64,000 nucleotides of DNA, from positions 62,001 to 126,000 of the forward strand of contig NZ_QIBZ01000001.1 of NCBI RefSeq assembly GCF_003725955.1, given 5' to 3'. Under the pieces are notes generated by a model, which made no database searches, was not told the DNA's origin, and was given only the letters and a program-made list of their open reading frames with translations. A program made the translations under genes and the position numbers. Source of the stretch: Slackia isoflavoniconvertens (GTDB lineage: Bacteria > Actinomycetota > Coriobacteriia > Coriobacteriales > Eggerthellaceae). Numbering within the stretch: position 1 is the stretch's first letter; each line of letters starts with the position of its first letter. This document shows, piece after piece, positions 57,059-64,000 of this stretch.

Positions 57059-58888
57059 ATGGCAGCTCTTGAGAATAAAGGCGTTTCCCGCCGCGATTTC
57101 TTGACCGGAGCGGCGGCTTTGGCCGGCGGTTTGGCTGCGGTGAGCGCAATACCGGCGGCGGCGCATGCCGAAGAGGCGGGCGTGATCGGTGACTGGGCGG
57201 CCGACGGCAGCAAAGCCGTTGCCGTAGCCCCCTCGAAAGACACGAACGCGAGCGCGTCCGATGGCACATATCGCGAGCACGATGCAGCGGCATTTCCTGC
57301 GAACGATGCCACGGCTATCGAGCCCCGCAAAGTTCCCGATGCGTGGGATTACGAATGCGACGTCGTGGTCGTGGGCGCGGGCGGCGGCGGTTTGAACGCT
57401 GCGGCGCGTGCGGCCGAGCTGGGCGCTTCGGTCATCTGCGTAGAAAGCATGGCGTCATGGGGCGGCAATGCGCAATCGGCCGGCATGTGCGGCATTCTGG
57501 GCGGCTATTCGAAGCAGGAAGAAAAGCGTTTCGCATTCCCGAGCTATCCGTTCGACCCCAAAGCGCTCACCGACTGGGCGATGGACGAATACCACTACGC
57601 GGCCGACCCGAAGCTCATCTATAAAATCGCGTGCGAAGGCGGCCACTCGCTTGACTGGATGGCCGATTGCGGCGTGAAGTGGCGCTTGGGCGAAGTGCCG
57701 GTGTATGTTGCGCCGAAGAATTCCACGCTCGACCACCACGTGCTGAAAATGAAAGACGCGACCGACGCCATGTACGATTACGGCGTATCCAAGGGCGTTG
57801 AATTCATTTTCCGTTGCCCCGCCGAGGCGCTTGTGCAAGACGAAACGGGCCGTATCGTGGGCTTGGTCGCCAAGCAAGATTTCCAGCACGAGGTTTATAT
57901 CCACGCGTCTAAGGGCGTCATTCTTACCGCGGGCGGCTTCTGCAACAATAAAGCCTTGCTCGATCGCTACATTCCCACGGCGGCCATGGGCTGCGCGTCG
58001 AGCTATCTCGTCGGCGGCGAAACGGGCGAGTGCTTCCGCATGGGCTTGGGCGTTGGCGCCGATGTGTCGGGCTTCAACAGCTCCGCGAGTTTCGATGGCG
58101 GTGTCGATTGGCAGGCTGAAGGCGGGCAATGGGCGCGCTTCCTCTATGACGGCATGACGCAGCTCTCGCGCCAGCCGTGGCTCACCATCGACCGCGCGGG
58201 CAACCGCCTGCGCTATATGGACAGCCGTGTGGGCGAAGACGGTGCGAACGCGATTTACGCGCTGGGTGACTTGGCGACCATTCAAATGGTGCCTCCTGGG
58301 CATCGCTCCTACATCATTTTCGATGCGAATTATGAAGACCACTTGGCGGGCTTCGCGCAGGAACACTGCCGCAAGCTCATCACGCCTGATTTGGAGCAAA
58401 TCGACAAGGTGCCCGAGCATTACCGCGATTGGCACCACGGCGTGCAAGACGCCATCGATGCCGACGTGCTCAAGCGCCGCGATACGCTTGAGGAGCTCGA
58501 GGCCGATTTAGGCTTCGCAAAAGGCGTGCTCACCGATGCTGTTGCGAAGTGGAACGAATGCTGCGAAAAGGGCGAGGACGACTTCCTCTATCCCATGCCT
58601 CCTGAATGGCTCCATGCCATTACTACGCCGCCGTTTTATGGCTGCCGCATTGGCGGAAACCTGTATGGCACTAAGGCGGGCCTGCTCATCAACGACCAAA
58701 TGCAGGTTGTGGGCACCAATGGCCTCGTGATTCCCGGCCTGTATGCGGGTTGGCATACCGCTGGCGGCGCATGCGGCGAGAACTCCTATATCGGCGATCC
58801 TATTCTTGGTTCGCTTATGGGCGATGTGGGCTTGGCATTCTGCGGCGGGTATTTGTGCGGAACGTCGGTCATCGACAACGAGTTTTAG
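57059..58888 (+). CDS. Tat-exported FAD-dependent reductase (fumarate reductase/flavocytochrome-like)
   Basis: Extracytoplasmic flavoprotein of 609 residues. A Tat signal SRRDFLTGAAALAGG (twin Arg 11-12) precedes a linker and the FAD_binding_2 domain with YECDVVVVGAGGGGLNAAARAAELGASV (GxGxxG about 106-111), VILTAGGFCNN, and the C-terminal GLYAGWHTAGGACGENSYIGDPILGSLMGDVG. It resembles the catalytic part of fumarate, urocanate and related reductases but has no haem CxxCH motif and no fused FMN domain; the preceding lipoprotein supplies FMN. Eggerthellaceae carry many such reductases for varied organic acceptors. The acceptor here is unknown. The likely repressor gene upstream is broken. Confidence 0.88.
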   Translation: MAALENKGVSRRDFLTGAAALAGGLAAVSAIPAAAHAEEAGVIGDWAADGSKAVAVAPSKDTNASASDGTYREHDAAAFPANDATAIEPRKVPDAWDYECDVVVVGAGGGGLNAAARAAELGASVICVESMASWGGNAQSAGMCGILGGYSKQEEKRFAFPSYPFDPKALTDWAMDEYHYAADPKLIYKIACEGGHSLDWMADCGVKWRLGEVPVYVAPKNSTLDHHVLKMKDATDAMYDYGVSKGVEFIFRCPAEALVQDETGRIVGLVAKQDFQHEVYIHASKGVILTAGGFCNNKALLDRYIPTAAMGCASSYLVGGETGECFRMGLGVGADVSGFNSSASFDGGVDWQAEGGQWARFLYDGMTQLSRQPWLTIDRAGNRLRYMDSRVGEDGANAIYALGDLATIQMVPPGHRSYIIFDANYEDHLAGFAQEHCRKLITPDLEQIDKVPEHYRDWHHGVQDAIDADVLKRRDTLEELEADLGFAKGVLTDAVAKWNECCEKGEDDFLYPMPPEWLHAITTPPFYGCRIGGNLYGTKAGLLINDQMQVVGTNGLVIPGLYAGWHTAGGACGENSYIGDPILGSLMGDVGLAFCGGYLCGTSVIDNEF

Positions 58889-58899
58889 GGAGGCCTGAC

Positions 58900-59610
58900 A
58901 TGAAAACCCAAATGAAGGCCATGGCCAGGCCGTATGTGACCTTGTTCGGAATGGCTCTTATCGTGGCCGTTGTGGCGCGCATCGGCTTGGGTATTATGGA
59001 TGCCACAGGCGCGCTTGCCTATGACTACATTTCGGCGAGCGATGTCGCCATTCTTGACACGATTTGCTCCATTCTCACGGGTTCGGCGTTCGTGGCGTTC
59101 ATGTTCGCCGCCTCACTCGCGCTCACGCTTTCGGTTGCGGGCGTGGCTTTGTATGCGGCGATCGCTCGTCGCGAGGGTGGCCAGGCCAGCGCGGCAAGCG
59201 CGTTTCTGTGGGGATGGGCTACGGCGCTCGTCGCAATCGTATGCCTGGTTATTGTTGGAGGCGGCATTCTGTCGGCCGTGCAGGTTGGCTCTATGAGCTC
59301 GAAACTTCCCGGCACGGGCGTGCTCGTGGTTGCCGCAATCGTATTCGCCGCATTTCTTGGCACGCTGCTTGGTGCAGCGTCTATGGTTGCCGTGGCGTGC
59401 GTGCGACGCGCGAAAACGTCGAAGCGTGCCTGCGTGAACCTGCTTGTGGCGTGCGCGGTGTGCGGTTTGGCGGTCATGGTGCTCACGGTGGGCACGTTCT
59501 CTACGCTCAATCACGTGAGCATCGATACCTCGGCGCTCGGCATGTGGTTCGCCGCCGATGCGATTGTGAACATCGCCATGCTGCTTGCTGCAAGCCGTTT
59601 CGCGAAATAA
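58900..59610 (+). CDS. Polytopic membrane protein of the flavoprotein operon
   Basis: Membrane protein of 236 residues with about six spans (LFGMALIVAVVARIGLGIM, SAFVAFMFAASLALTLSVAGVALYAAI, FLWGWATALVAIVCLVIVGGG, and three more) and no obvious cofactor motif such as paired histidines. The start follows AGGGAGG, 11 bases after the flavoprotein stop, so it is the third operon gene. It may connect the exported reductase to the membrane quinone pool or assist its assembly, but this is inferred from position alone. I do not recognise the family. Confidence 0.65.
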   Translation: MKTQMKAMARPYVTLFGMALIVAVVARIGLGIMDATGALAYDYISASDVAILDTICSILTGSAFVAFMFAASLALTLSVAGVALYAAIARREGGQASAASAFLWGWATALVAIVCLVIVGGGILSAVQVGSMSSKLPGTGVLVVAAIVFAAFLGTLLGAASMVAVACVRRAKTSKRACVNLLVACAVCGLAVMVLTVGTFSTLNHVSIDTSALGMWFAADAIVNIAMLLAASRFAK

Positions 59611-59780
59611 GCCTGTCGCTTGATGTCGCTTGAGGGCTGTCGCTTTGGTGGGCTCGGGCGCATGGCGGTGAGAGTCGTCGCAGATTCGTGGAAAAGGCAA
59701 AAGCTGCAGAAACGGCAGCTCGCGTCAGTTGGGTATGGCTCGCGACAATACATTGGGCGGAAGGTATGCACGCCCCTCCC

Positions 59781-59810
59781 AAGCGAGTCCGCACGCGGGC
59801 TCGCTTTTTT
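59781..59810 (+). terminator. Intrinsic terminator after the flavoprotein operon
   Basis: AAGCGAGTCC (59781-59790) pairs with GGGCTCGCTT (59797-59806), then a T-run. Confidence 0.82.
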
Positions 59811-59870
59811 GCGCGATAACGCTGCGGCGTGTTCGGTGATAGGAGGGAGACAGCTGCTATTTCTTCCCGA

Positions 59871-59898
59871 AAAAAGAAAACCCGCATCATGCGGGTTC
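59871..59898 (-). terminator. Terminator of tRNA-Arg
   Basis: On the - strand AACCCGCA and TGCGGGTT form a stem around TGA, followed by TTCTTTTTTC. Confidence 0.82.
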
Positions 59899-59912
59899 GA
59901 GGAAAATCGGAA

Positions 59913-59988
59913 TGGTGCCCCAGATAGGATTCGAACCTACGGCTTTCTGCTCCGGAGGCAGACGCTCTATCCCCTGAGCTACTGGGGC
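59913..59988 (-). tRNA. tRNA-Arg (anticodon CCG)
   Basis: The - strand cloverleaf starts GCCCCAGTAGCTCAG. The anticodon arm CTGC with loop CTCCGGA gives anticodon CCG for CGG codons, the T-loop is GGTTCGAATCC, and the acceptor is GGGGC with discriminator A and an encoded CCA (59913-59915). Acceptor, D, anticodon and T stems all pair. Confidence 0.96.
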
Positions 59989-60041
59989 ACATCGCAGTCG
60001 TTCATTATACGCTAAAATGTCTCTCGCGAGAAAGAGGAACT

Positions 60042-61367
60042 ATGCCAGAAACTATTACCATCGATCGCCTTGCCTATGGCGATGCGGGCATCGGCCGTGC
60101 GGAAAATGGCAAAACCGTATTCGTGAACGGCACATGCCCGGGAGATGTCGCCTTGGTCGAAATCGATCGCGACAAGGGCAATTTCTGCGAAGGCCACGTG
60201 GTCGAGCTCGTTGCGCCGTCGCCCGATCGCGTGCTGTCGGCATGCCCGCTTGCGAGCGTATGCGGCGGTTGCGGTTGGCAACATATATCTTACGAGCGTC
60301 AGCTTGCTGCGAAGCGCGATGCCGTTGTGTCTCAGCTGCGTCGCATCGGCGGCTTCGATGCGGAGCGCGCCGAGCGCATCGTTGGCGCATGCGTGCCGTC
60401 GAAGCGACAAATGGAATATCGCAACAAGCTCGAGTTCAGCTGCGCTTTCGATGCGAAGCAGGGCTTCCAAATGGGCTTTCATCAAAAGGGAAGCGACAAA
60501 ATCCTTGCCGCCGACGCATGCCCGCTTGCGCATAAACAAGCCCAAAAAACGCCGAAGGCTCTGCGCGGCGCTCTACGCTATCTCACGGGTCGCGAAGATT
60601 TAGGCATCCATCGCGTAGGCGTGCGCCATTCTCACCGTTCGGGCGATTTGGAAGTGGCTTTGTGGACGACGCCTGGTCCGTTTCCGCGCAATGCCGTGGC
60701 GAAAACCCTGTCCACGGCCGTGAAGGCTTCGTCAATCGTGCGCGTGATGACGGCCGATGCGGGCAGTGCGCGCAAGCTCAAGGGCCTCGAGATTCTCGAT
60801 GGCCGCGGTTTTTGGCGCGAAACCGTCGCAGGCATTGAACACGGCGTGAGCGCGCCCTCGTTCTTCCAGGTGAACACGCCTCAGGCCGACAAACTGGTGC
60901 AGCTTGCCCTTGACGGCCTCGAGCTCGATGAAGATTGCGTTGCGGCCGACCTGTTCTGCGGCGTGGGCACCTTCACTATTCCGCTCGCGAAGCGCTGCGG
61001 CGGTGTGTACGCTGTGGAGTCGTATGGCTCGAGCGTGCGCAATTTGCGCCACACCGTTGAGCAGGAAAACGTCGATGTCGAGGTTATTGGCGGCGACGCG
61101 ACGCGTGAGCTGCCCGAACTCGGTGAGCTTGACGCGCTCATCGTCGATCCGCCTCGAAGTGGCCTCGCGAAAGAAATTATCGGCTCCATCGCCGAGGCGG
61201 CGCCCTTGCGCGTGGCGTATGTAAGCTGCGACCCAGCTACGTGGGCGCGTGACGTAAAGTTGCTCGAAGCGGCCGGCTTTGAGCTTTTGCAAGCAACGCC
61301 TGTCGATATGTTCCCGCAGACCTTCCATGTCGAGACGGTTTCGATTTTCGCGAATAAGAATCAGTAA
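60042..61367 (+). CDS. 23S rRNA (uracil-5-)-methyltransferase, TrmA/RumA family
   Basis: SAM-dependent RNA methyltransferase of 441 residues that makes 5-methyluridine. An N-terminal TRAM domain (about 1-55, ITIDRLAYGDAGIGRAENGKTVFV) is followed by the Fe-S cysteine cluster CPLASVCGGCGWQH with a later CPLAH, and the methyltransferase core. The core contains DLFCGVGTFTIPLAKRC (SAM), VDPPRSGL and the catalytic cysteine in YVSCDPATWARD. The C-terminal FPQTFHVETVSIF is the family end. The Fe-S cluster favours RumA/RlmD-like rRNA enzymes over TrmA, but the exact target uridine is not readable. AGAAAGAGGA precedes the start. Confidence 0.92.
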   Translation: MPETITIDRLAYGDAGIGRAENGKTVFVNGTCPGDVALVEIDRDKGNFCEGHVVELVAPSPDRVLSACPLASVCGGCGWQHISYERQLAAKRDAVVSQLRRIGGFDAERAERIVGACVPSKRQMEYRNKLEFSCAFDAKQGFQMGFHQKGSDKILAADACPLAHKQAQKTPKALRGALRYLTGREDLGIHRVGVRHSHRSGDLEVALWTTPGPFPRNAVAKTLSTAVKASSIVRVMTADAGSARKLKGLEILDGRGFWRETVAGIEHGVSAPSFFQVNTPQADKLVQLALDGLELDEDCVAADLFCGVGTFTIPLAKRCGGVYAVESYGSSVRNLRHTVEQENVDVEVIGGDATRELPELGELDALIVDPPRSGLAKEIIGSIAEAAPLRVAYVSCDPATWARDVKLLEAAGFELLQATPVDMFPQTFHVETVSIFANKNQ

Positions 61368-61743
61368 AACGGCCGATTTATATGGGGCTGCCATGTGCGC
61401 CTCAGAAGGAAAAAGCCCCAGCTGCGCCCGCGCGAATGCTCTTATTTGCGCGGGCGTTTCGCATATGGGGGAGCCGCTCTCGGCGCTGGCGCTCGCCTTC
61501 GCGTGCTCAAACCTCCGCCCTTTTTTCAGGTTCGAGACGTTTTCGTGCTGGAATTCCATCGAGTTCATGAGCAATTTTTATGGCGCAGGCCTGCAAAAAG
61601 CCATTGAGCGGTATCATACAAAAGCTTATGTGCTGCCGAACGCGGCAAAAGAGGCGCCGCTTGCAGCAACGATGCTTCGACTTCGCGCCGATTACCGGCG
61701 CCAGACGCAGTTTCAACGCACGATAAAGAAGGAGTTATCGACT
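61368..61743. other. Gap before the cyclophilin gene
   Basis: It contains a terminator-like hairpin (61425-61456) and an outer TGGGGCT/AGCCCCA pairing (61383-61420). The AT-rich stretch with TATCAT near 61611-61616 may hold the cyclophilin promoter. A frame running into the cyclophilin from upstream lacks homology and is not taken as coding. Confidence 0.5.
61425..61456 (+). terminator. Terminator-like hairpin after the methyltransferase gene
   Basis: CGCCCGCGC (61425-61433) pairs perfectly with GCGCGGGCG (61448-61456), followed by a short TTTC. Confidence 0.6.
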
Positions 61744-62274
61744 ATGGCACTGTATACCCCCGAGTATCAGCCCAACGGCAAGGAAATCGCCGTCATCAAA
61801 ACCTCCAAAGGCGACATTCGAGTTCAACTCGCCGGCGACGACGCCCCCATCCACGTGGGCAACTTCGTTGAGCTCGCTCGCAAGGGCTTCTACGACAACC
61901 TCAAGTTCCATCGCTATGTTCCCGGCTTCGTCATTCAGGGCGGCTGCCCCAACACCCGCGACCTCGATTCCGCACAGGTTATCGAAGCTGCCGGCAACCC
62001 GTGGGCTGGCCTTGGCACGGGTGGCCCGGGCTACTGCATCAAGCAGGAGTACACCACCAACCCGAACAACTCCCACGAAGACGGCGCGCTGGCTATGGCT
62101 CGCAGCGCGAACCCCGATTCTGCGGGCTCCCAGTTCTATCTGTGCTTGGGTCCCCAGCATAATCTCGACTCTGGCTACACCGTGTTCGGCCAGACCGTCG
62201 AAGGCAAAGATGTCATCGGCGAGCTTCGCGTGGGCGATGTCATTGAAACTATCGAAATCGAAAACGCCGACTAG
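61744..62274 (+). CDS. Peptidyl-prolyl cis-trans isomerase, cyclophilin type
   Basis: Cytosolic cyclophilin of 176 residues that speeds proline isomerisation. It has KTSKGDIRVQLAGDDAPIHVGNFVELARKGFYD, the catalytic Arg/Phe region LKFHRYVPGFVIQGG, and the active-site strand LAMARSANPDSAGSQFYLCL (Gln and Phe). HNLDSGYTVFGQTVEGKDVI follows. No signal peptide is present, so it is cytoplasmic. The ATG at 61744 follows GAAGGAG. A TPR membrane protein gene follows after 39 bases and may be co-transcribed. Confidence 0.94.
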   Translation: MALYTPEYQPNGKEIAVIKTSKGDIRVQLAGDDAPIHVGNFVELARKGFYDNLKFHRYVPGFVIQGGCPNTRDLDSAQVIEAAGNPWAGLGTGGPGYCIKQEYTTNPNNSHEDGALAMARSANPDSAGSQFYLCLGPQHNLDSGYTVFGQTVEGKDVIGELRVGDVIETIEIENAD

Positions 62275-62313
62275 CCACAAGCTTTCACGCGTATTCAAGG
62301 AAGACAGGAATTC

Positions 62314-63702
62314 ATGGACAACCAATACGTAGCCCAGGCGCAAGCCGCATACCAGGCACGCGACTTTCAGGCCGCAAGCCAGGCATACGTCCAGCTGCTC
62401 CAAGATCCCAGCGTGCCGAAGGGCCCGGGCGATTTGGGGTATCTGTACCATCAGCTGGGCAACTGCTTGCTGCAGCTGAAAGATTTCGATTCGGCTATCG
62501 AGTCGTACACTCAGGCGACCGCCGATTCCGCCTACGATGCCGTGGGCGCGGTGAATTGCAACTTGGGCAAAGCGTACGTTTTCAAGCACGATTACGAAAA
62601 CGCCGTGTCTCATTTTGAAATCGCCACCTCCGATGCCAAATACGACACTCCCTACAAGGCCTATTTGGGCATGGGCAATGCGCTTTTGAAGCTTGGCAAA
62701 AACGCCGAAGCCGGCGTCGCATTCCGCGAGGCCGCACTCGATTCGCGCAACCCCGATCCGAGCAAGGCGCTGCTCAACCTGGGCGTATGCTTCATGGCCC
62801 TCAATCGTCCGGCCGATGCCGTGGCATCGTATGAAAGCGCGCTGCAGTTCGACATGGATGCCGCAACGCGCAACAAGATGTATGCGAATCTTGGTCAGGC
62901 CTACGTTGCTCTGGGCCAAATGCAGAAGGCCATGAGTGCGTTCGAGTCGGCCCTCGCCGACAAAACTTACTTCCTGAGCGAGTCGGCGAGCGTCGACTAC
63001 GCCCAGGCTGCCAAGTGCATGGCGACGGGCACCATCGCGATGCCCGCCATTGGCCAGCAGGCAGCGCCCGCACCCGCGGCTGCGTCCAACGACGGCAACG
63101 ACATGTCGGGCCTCGACGTTCCGGCCGATGGCGTGCCCACGCAAGACGATGCCTATCCGGTGGAAACGTACGCCGACCCGCAGTATTACCCGGCCGAGGC
63201 CTATGGCTACGAGCCAGTCGATAACTACAATTCGGGCGACGAGCGTTTCTTCAGCGCGAGCGACGAAGAGCTCGAGCGCTATTCGAAGGGCATTGCGCGC
63301 CAAGATCGCAAGCGCCGCAACGTTGGTCTGAAAATCCTGGTCGCGTTTTTCGTGCTTCTGCTGCTCGCTGCCGGCGCAGGCGTGTTCCTGTATACGCAGG
63401 GCTACGGCTATCCCACCCAGGAAAGTGTAGTGAAGAGCCTGTTCGCCGATACCGAGAACGCTTCGAGCTATTTCGTTTCGTCGATGAGCTCCGATAAAGT
63501 CGACGATGCCATGCGTGGCGTCGTGTCCGATTCCGATGTCGCCATCGATGGCATGGACAAATCCATGTCGAACTCCACGGTGTATGTGACGGCGTCCACG
63601 CCCGAGGGCGGGGAAGTGTCCTACACTGTTTCCATGGTGCGCGACATGCTTGGCTGGAAGGTTTCCGGCGTGCAAATGACGTTCGCCTCCCAGCAGTCAT
63701 AA
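62314..63702 (+). CDS. TPR-repeat protein with a membrane anchor
   Basis: Protein of 462 residues. The cytosolic N-terminal part has at least five tetratricopeptide-like repeats (about 1-245, for example LGYLYHQLGNCLLQLKDFDSAIESY and YANLGQAYVALGQMQKAMSAFESAL), followed by an Ala/Pro/Asp/Tyr-rich linker (about 250-335). One span (ILVAFFVLLLLAAGAGVFLY) and a short extracytoplasmic domain (about 375-462) follow. TPRs bind partner proteins; the partner is unknown. AAGGAAGACAGGA precedes the start. Similar order (cytosolic tail, one span, small outer domain) occurs in SppA and the PASTA-like protein of this window. Confidence 0.85.
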   Translation: MDNQYVAQAQAAYQARDFQAASQAYVQLLQDPSVPKGPGDLGYLYHQLGNCLLQLKDFDSAIESYTQATADSAYDAVGAVNCNLGKAYVFKHDYENAVSHFEIATSDAKYDTPYKAYLGMGNALLKLGKNAEAGVAFREAALDSRNPDPSKALLNLGVCFMALNRPADAVASYESALQFDMDAATRNKMYANLGQAYVALGQMQKAMSAFESALADKTYFLSESASVDYAQAAKCMATGTIAMPAIGQQAAPAPAAASNDGNDMSGLDVPADGVPTQDDAYPVETYADPQYYPAEAYGYEPVDNYNSGDERFFSASDEELERYSKGIARQDRKRRNVGLKILVAFFVLLLLAAGAGVFLYTQGYGYPTQESVVKSLFADTENASSYFVSSMSSDKVDDAMRGVVSDSDVAIDGMDKSMSNSTVYVTASTPEGGEVSYTVSMVRDMLGWKVSGVQMTFASQQS

Positions 63703-63704
63703 AT

Positions 63705-63731
63705 GCTGCAACGCCTGGGTAGCCAGGTTGC
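63705..63731 (+). promoter_or_regulatory. Hairpin upstream of ndk
   Basis: TGCAACGCCTGG pairs with CCAGGTTGCA with one bulge, directly before a TATAGT -10-like sequence (63734-63739). It may be the end of the TPR transcript or an ndk control site. Confidence 0.4.
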
Positions 63732-63800
63732 AATATAGTGCGTCGCCTGAGTGCGTCGTGCCTGTTAGAAAGCCGTTTTTCTTCAAGAAAGGGAACAATC

Positions 63801-64000
63801 ATGGCAATTGAAAAGACCTACTCCATGCTCAAGCCCGACGCTGTGCGCAATCATCACATCGGCGAGATCGTGAGCCGCATCGAGCGCGCTGGCCTCGTTA
63901 TCGAGCGCATGGAGCTGGCCAATGTTACCCCCGAGCAGGCTGCTGCGAACTACGCCGAGCACGAGGGCAAGCCCTTCTACAACGGCCTCATCGAGTACAT
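63801..64000 (+). CDS. ndk: Nucleoside diphosphate kinase, 3' truncated by the window edge
   Basis: Transfers phosphate between nucleoside di- and triphosphates via a phosphohistidine. The visible 66 residues are the canonical N-terminus: MAIEKTYSMLKPDAVRNHHIGEIVSRIERAGL, with the nucleotide-contact lysine in YSMLKPD, followed by EHEGKPFYNGLIEY. The catalytic histidine would lie beyond the window. AGAAAGGGA precedes the ATG. Confidence 0.95.
   Translation, partial: MAIEKTYSMLKPDAVRNHHIGEIVSRIERAGLVIERMELANVTPEQAAANYAEHEGKPFYNGLIEY

Larger units (their letters stand above)
59611..59912. other. Gap between the flavoprotein operon and tRNA-Arg
   Basis: It contains three near-repeats of TGTCGCTT (59613-59640 region), an AGCTGC/GCAGCT hairpin (59702-59720 region), a terminator for the + strand operon (59781-59810) and the - strand tRNA terminator (59871-59898). 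No coding frame is supported. Confidence 0.55.

Noticed and set aside
61735-63675. 646-codon - strand frame opposite the cyclophilin and TPR genes
   Set aside because: It spans two genuine + strand genes and the gap between them, with antisense-type composition and no start signal.

Overview
The window looks like a chromosomal segment of a high-GC Gram-positive anaerobe of the Eggerthellaceae (class Coriobacteriia). The evidence is a Tat-exported FAD reductase paired with a separate FMN lipoprotein, paired YhgE/Pip-type membrane proteins, a membrane-anchored LuxR regulator, long Ala/Lys- or Gly-rich protein tails, and mixed Shine-Dalgarno and probable leaderless starts. The species cannot be named from sequence alone. 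No prophage, plasmid backbone, CRISPR array or transposase gene was seen.

Region 1 (1-9205) is core metabolism. After the end of a dicarboxylate symporter come rplO and secY, the tail of a spc ribosomal operon. Where adk would normally follow secY there is a six-gene pantothenate/CoA block (Rossmann/DUF2520 protein, panB, panC, panD, coaB, coaX), and adk comes only after it. Region 2 (9206-23900) holds a GT-C-like membrane protein with a GtrA protein, a phosphohexomutase, a YhcH/YjgK protein, a VanZ protein, SppA, a MetRS-like synthetase without a normal KMSKS, rpmE with a long tail, and pheS-pheT behind a phenylalanine T-box.

Region 3 (23900-29103) holds argR, a GCS2 glutamate-cysteine ligase, a lipoprotein and a YgiQ radical-SAM protein. 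Region 4 (29100-36750) is an envelope locus with signs of decay. A two-component system with a truncated kinase faces a VTC, DUF4956 and carbohydrate-binding-protein operon whose last gene carries an in-frame UGA. A LysR regulator and a transporter follow. Region 5 (36746-54455) carries an SDR, a PASTA-like membrane protein, a threonine-aldolase-like enzyme, two YhgE/Pip proteins, an MFS exporter, and a membrane LuxR regulator divergent from an ABC-2 exporter. Region 6 (54456-59610) is a DUF5692 membrane protein, a TetR gene broken by an amber codon, and a respiratory-type operon (FMN lipoprotein, Tat flavoprotein, membrane protein) with an intact palindromic operator. Region 7 (59611-64000) has tRNA-Arg(CCG), a TrmA/RumA methyltransferase, a cyclophilin, a TPR membrane protein and the start of ndk.

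The most interesting signal lies between genes. At least three families of intergenic elements of about 120-180 bp have long inverted-repeat arms. In one family the core is conserved while the arms differ completely between copies, yet the two arms of each copy remain complementary. In another the arms are conserved and all three copies lie between convergent genes.
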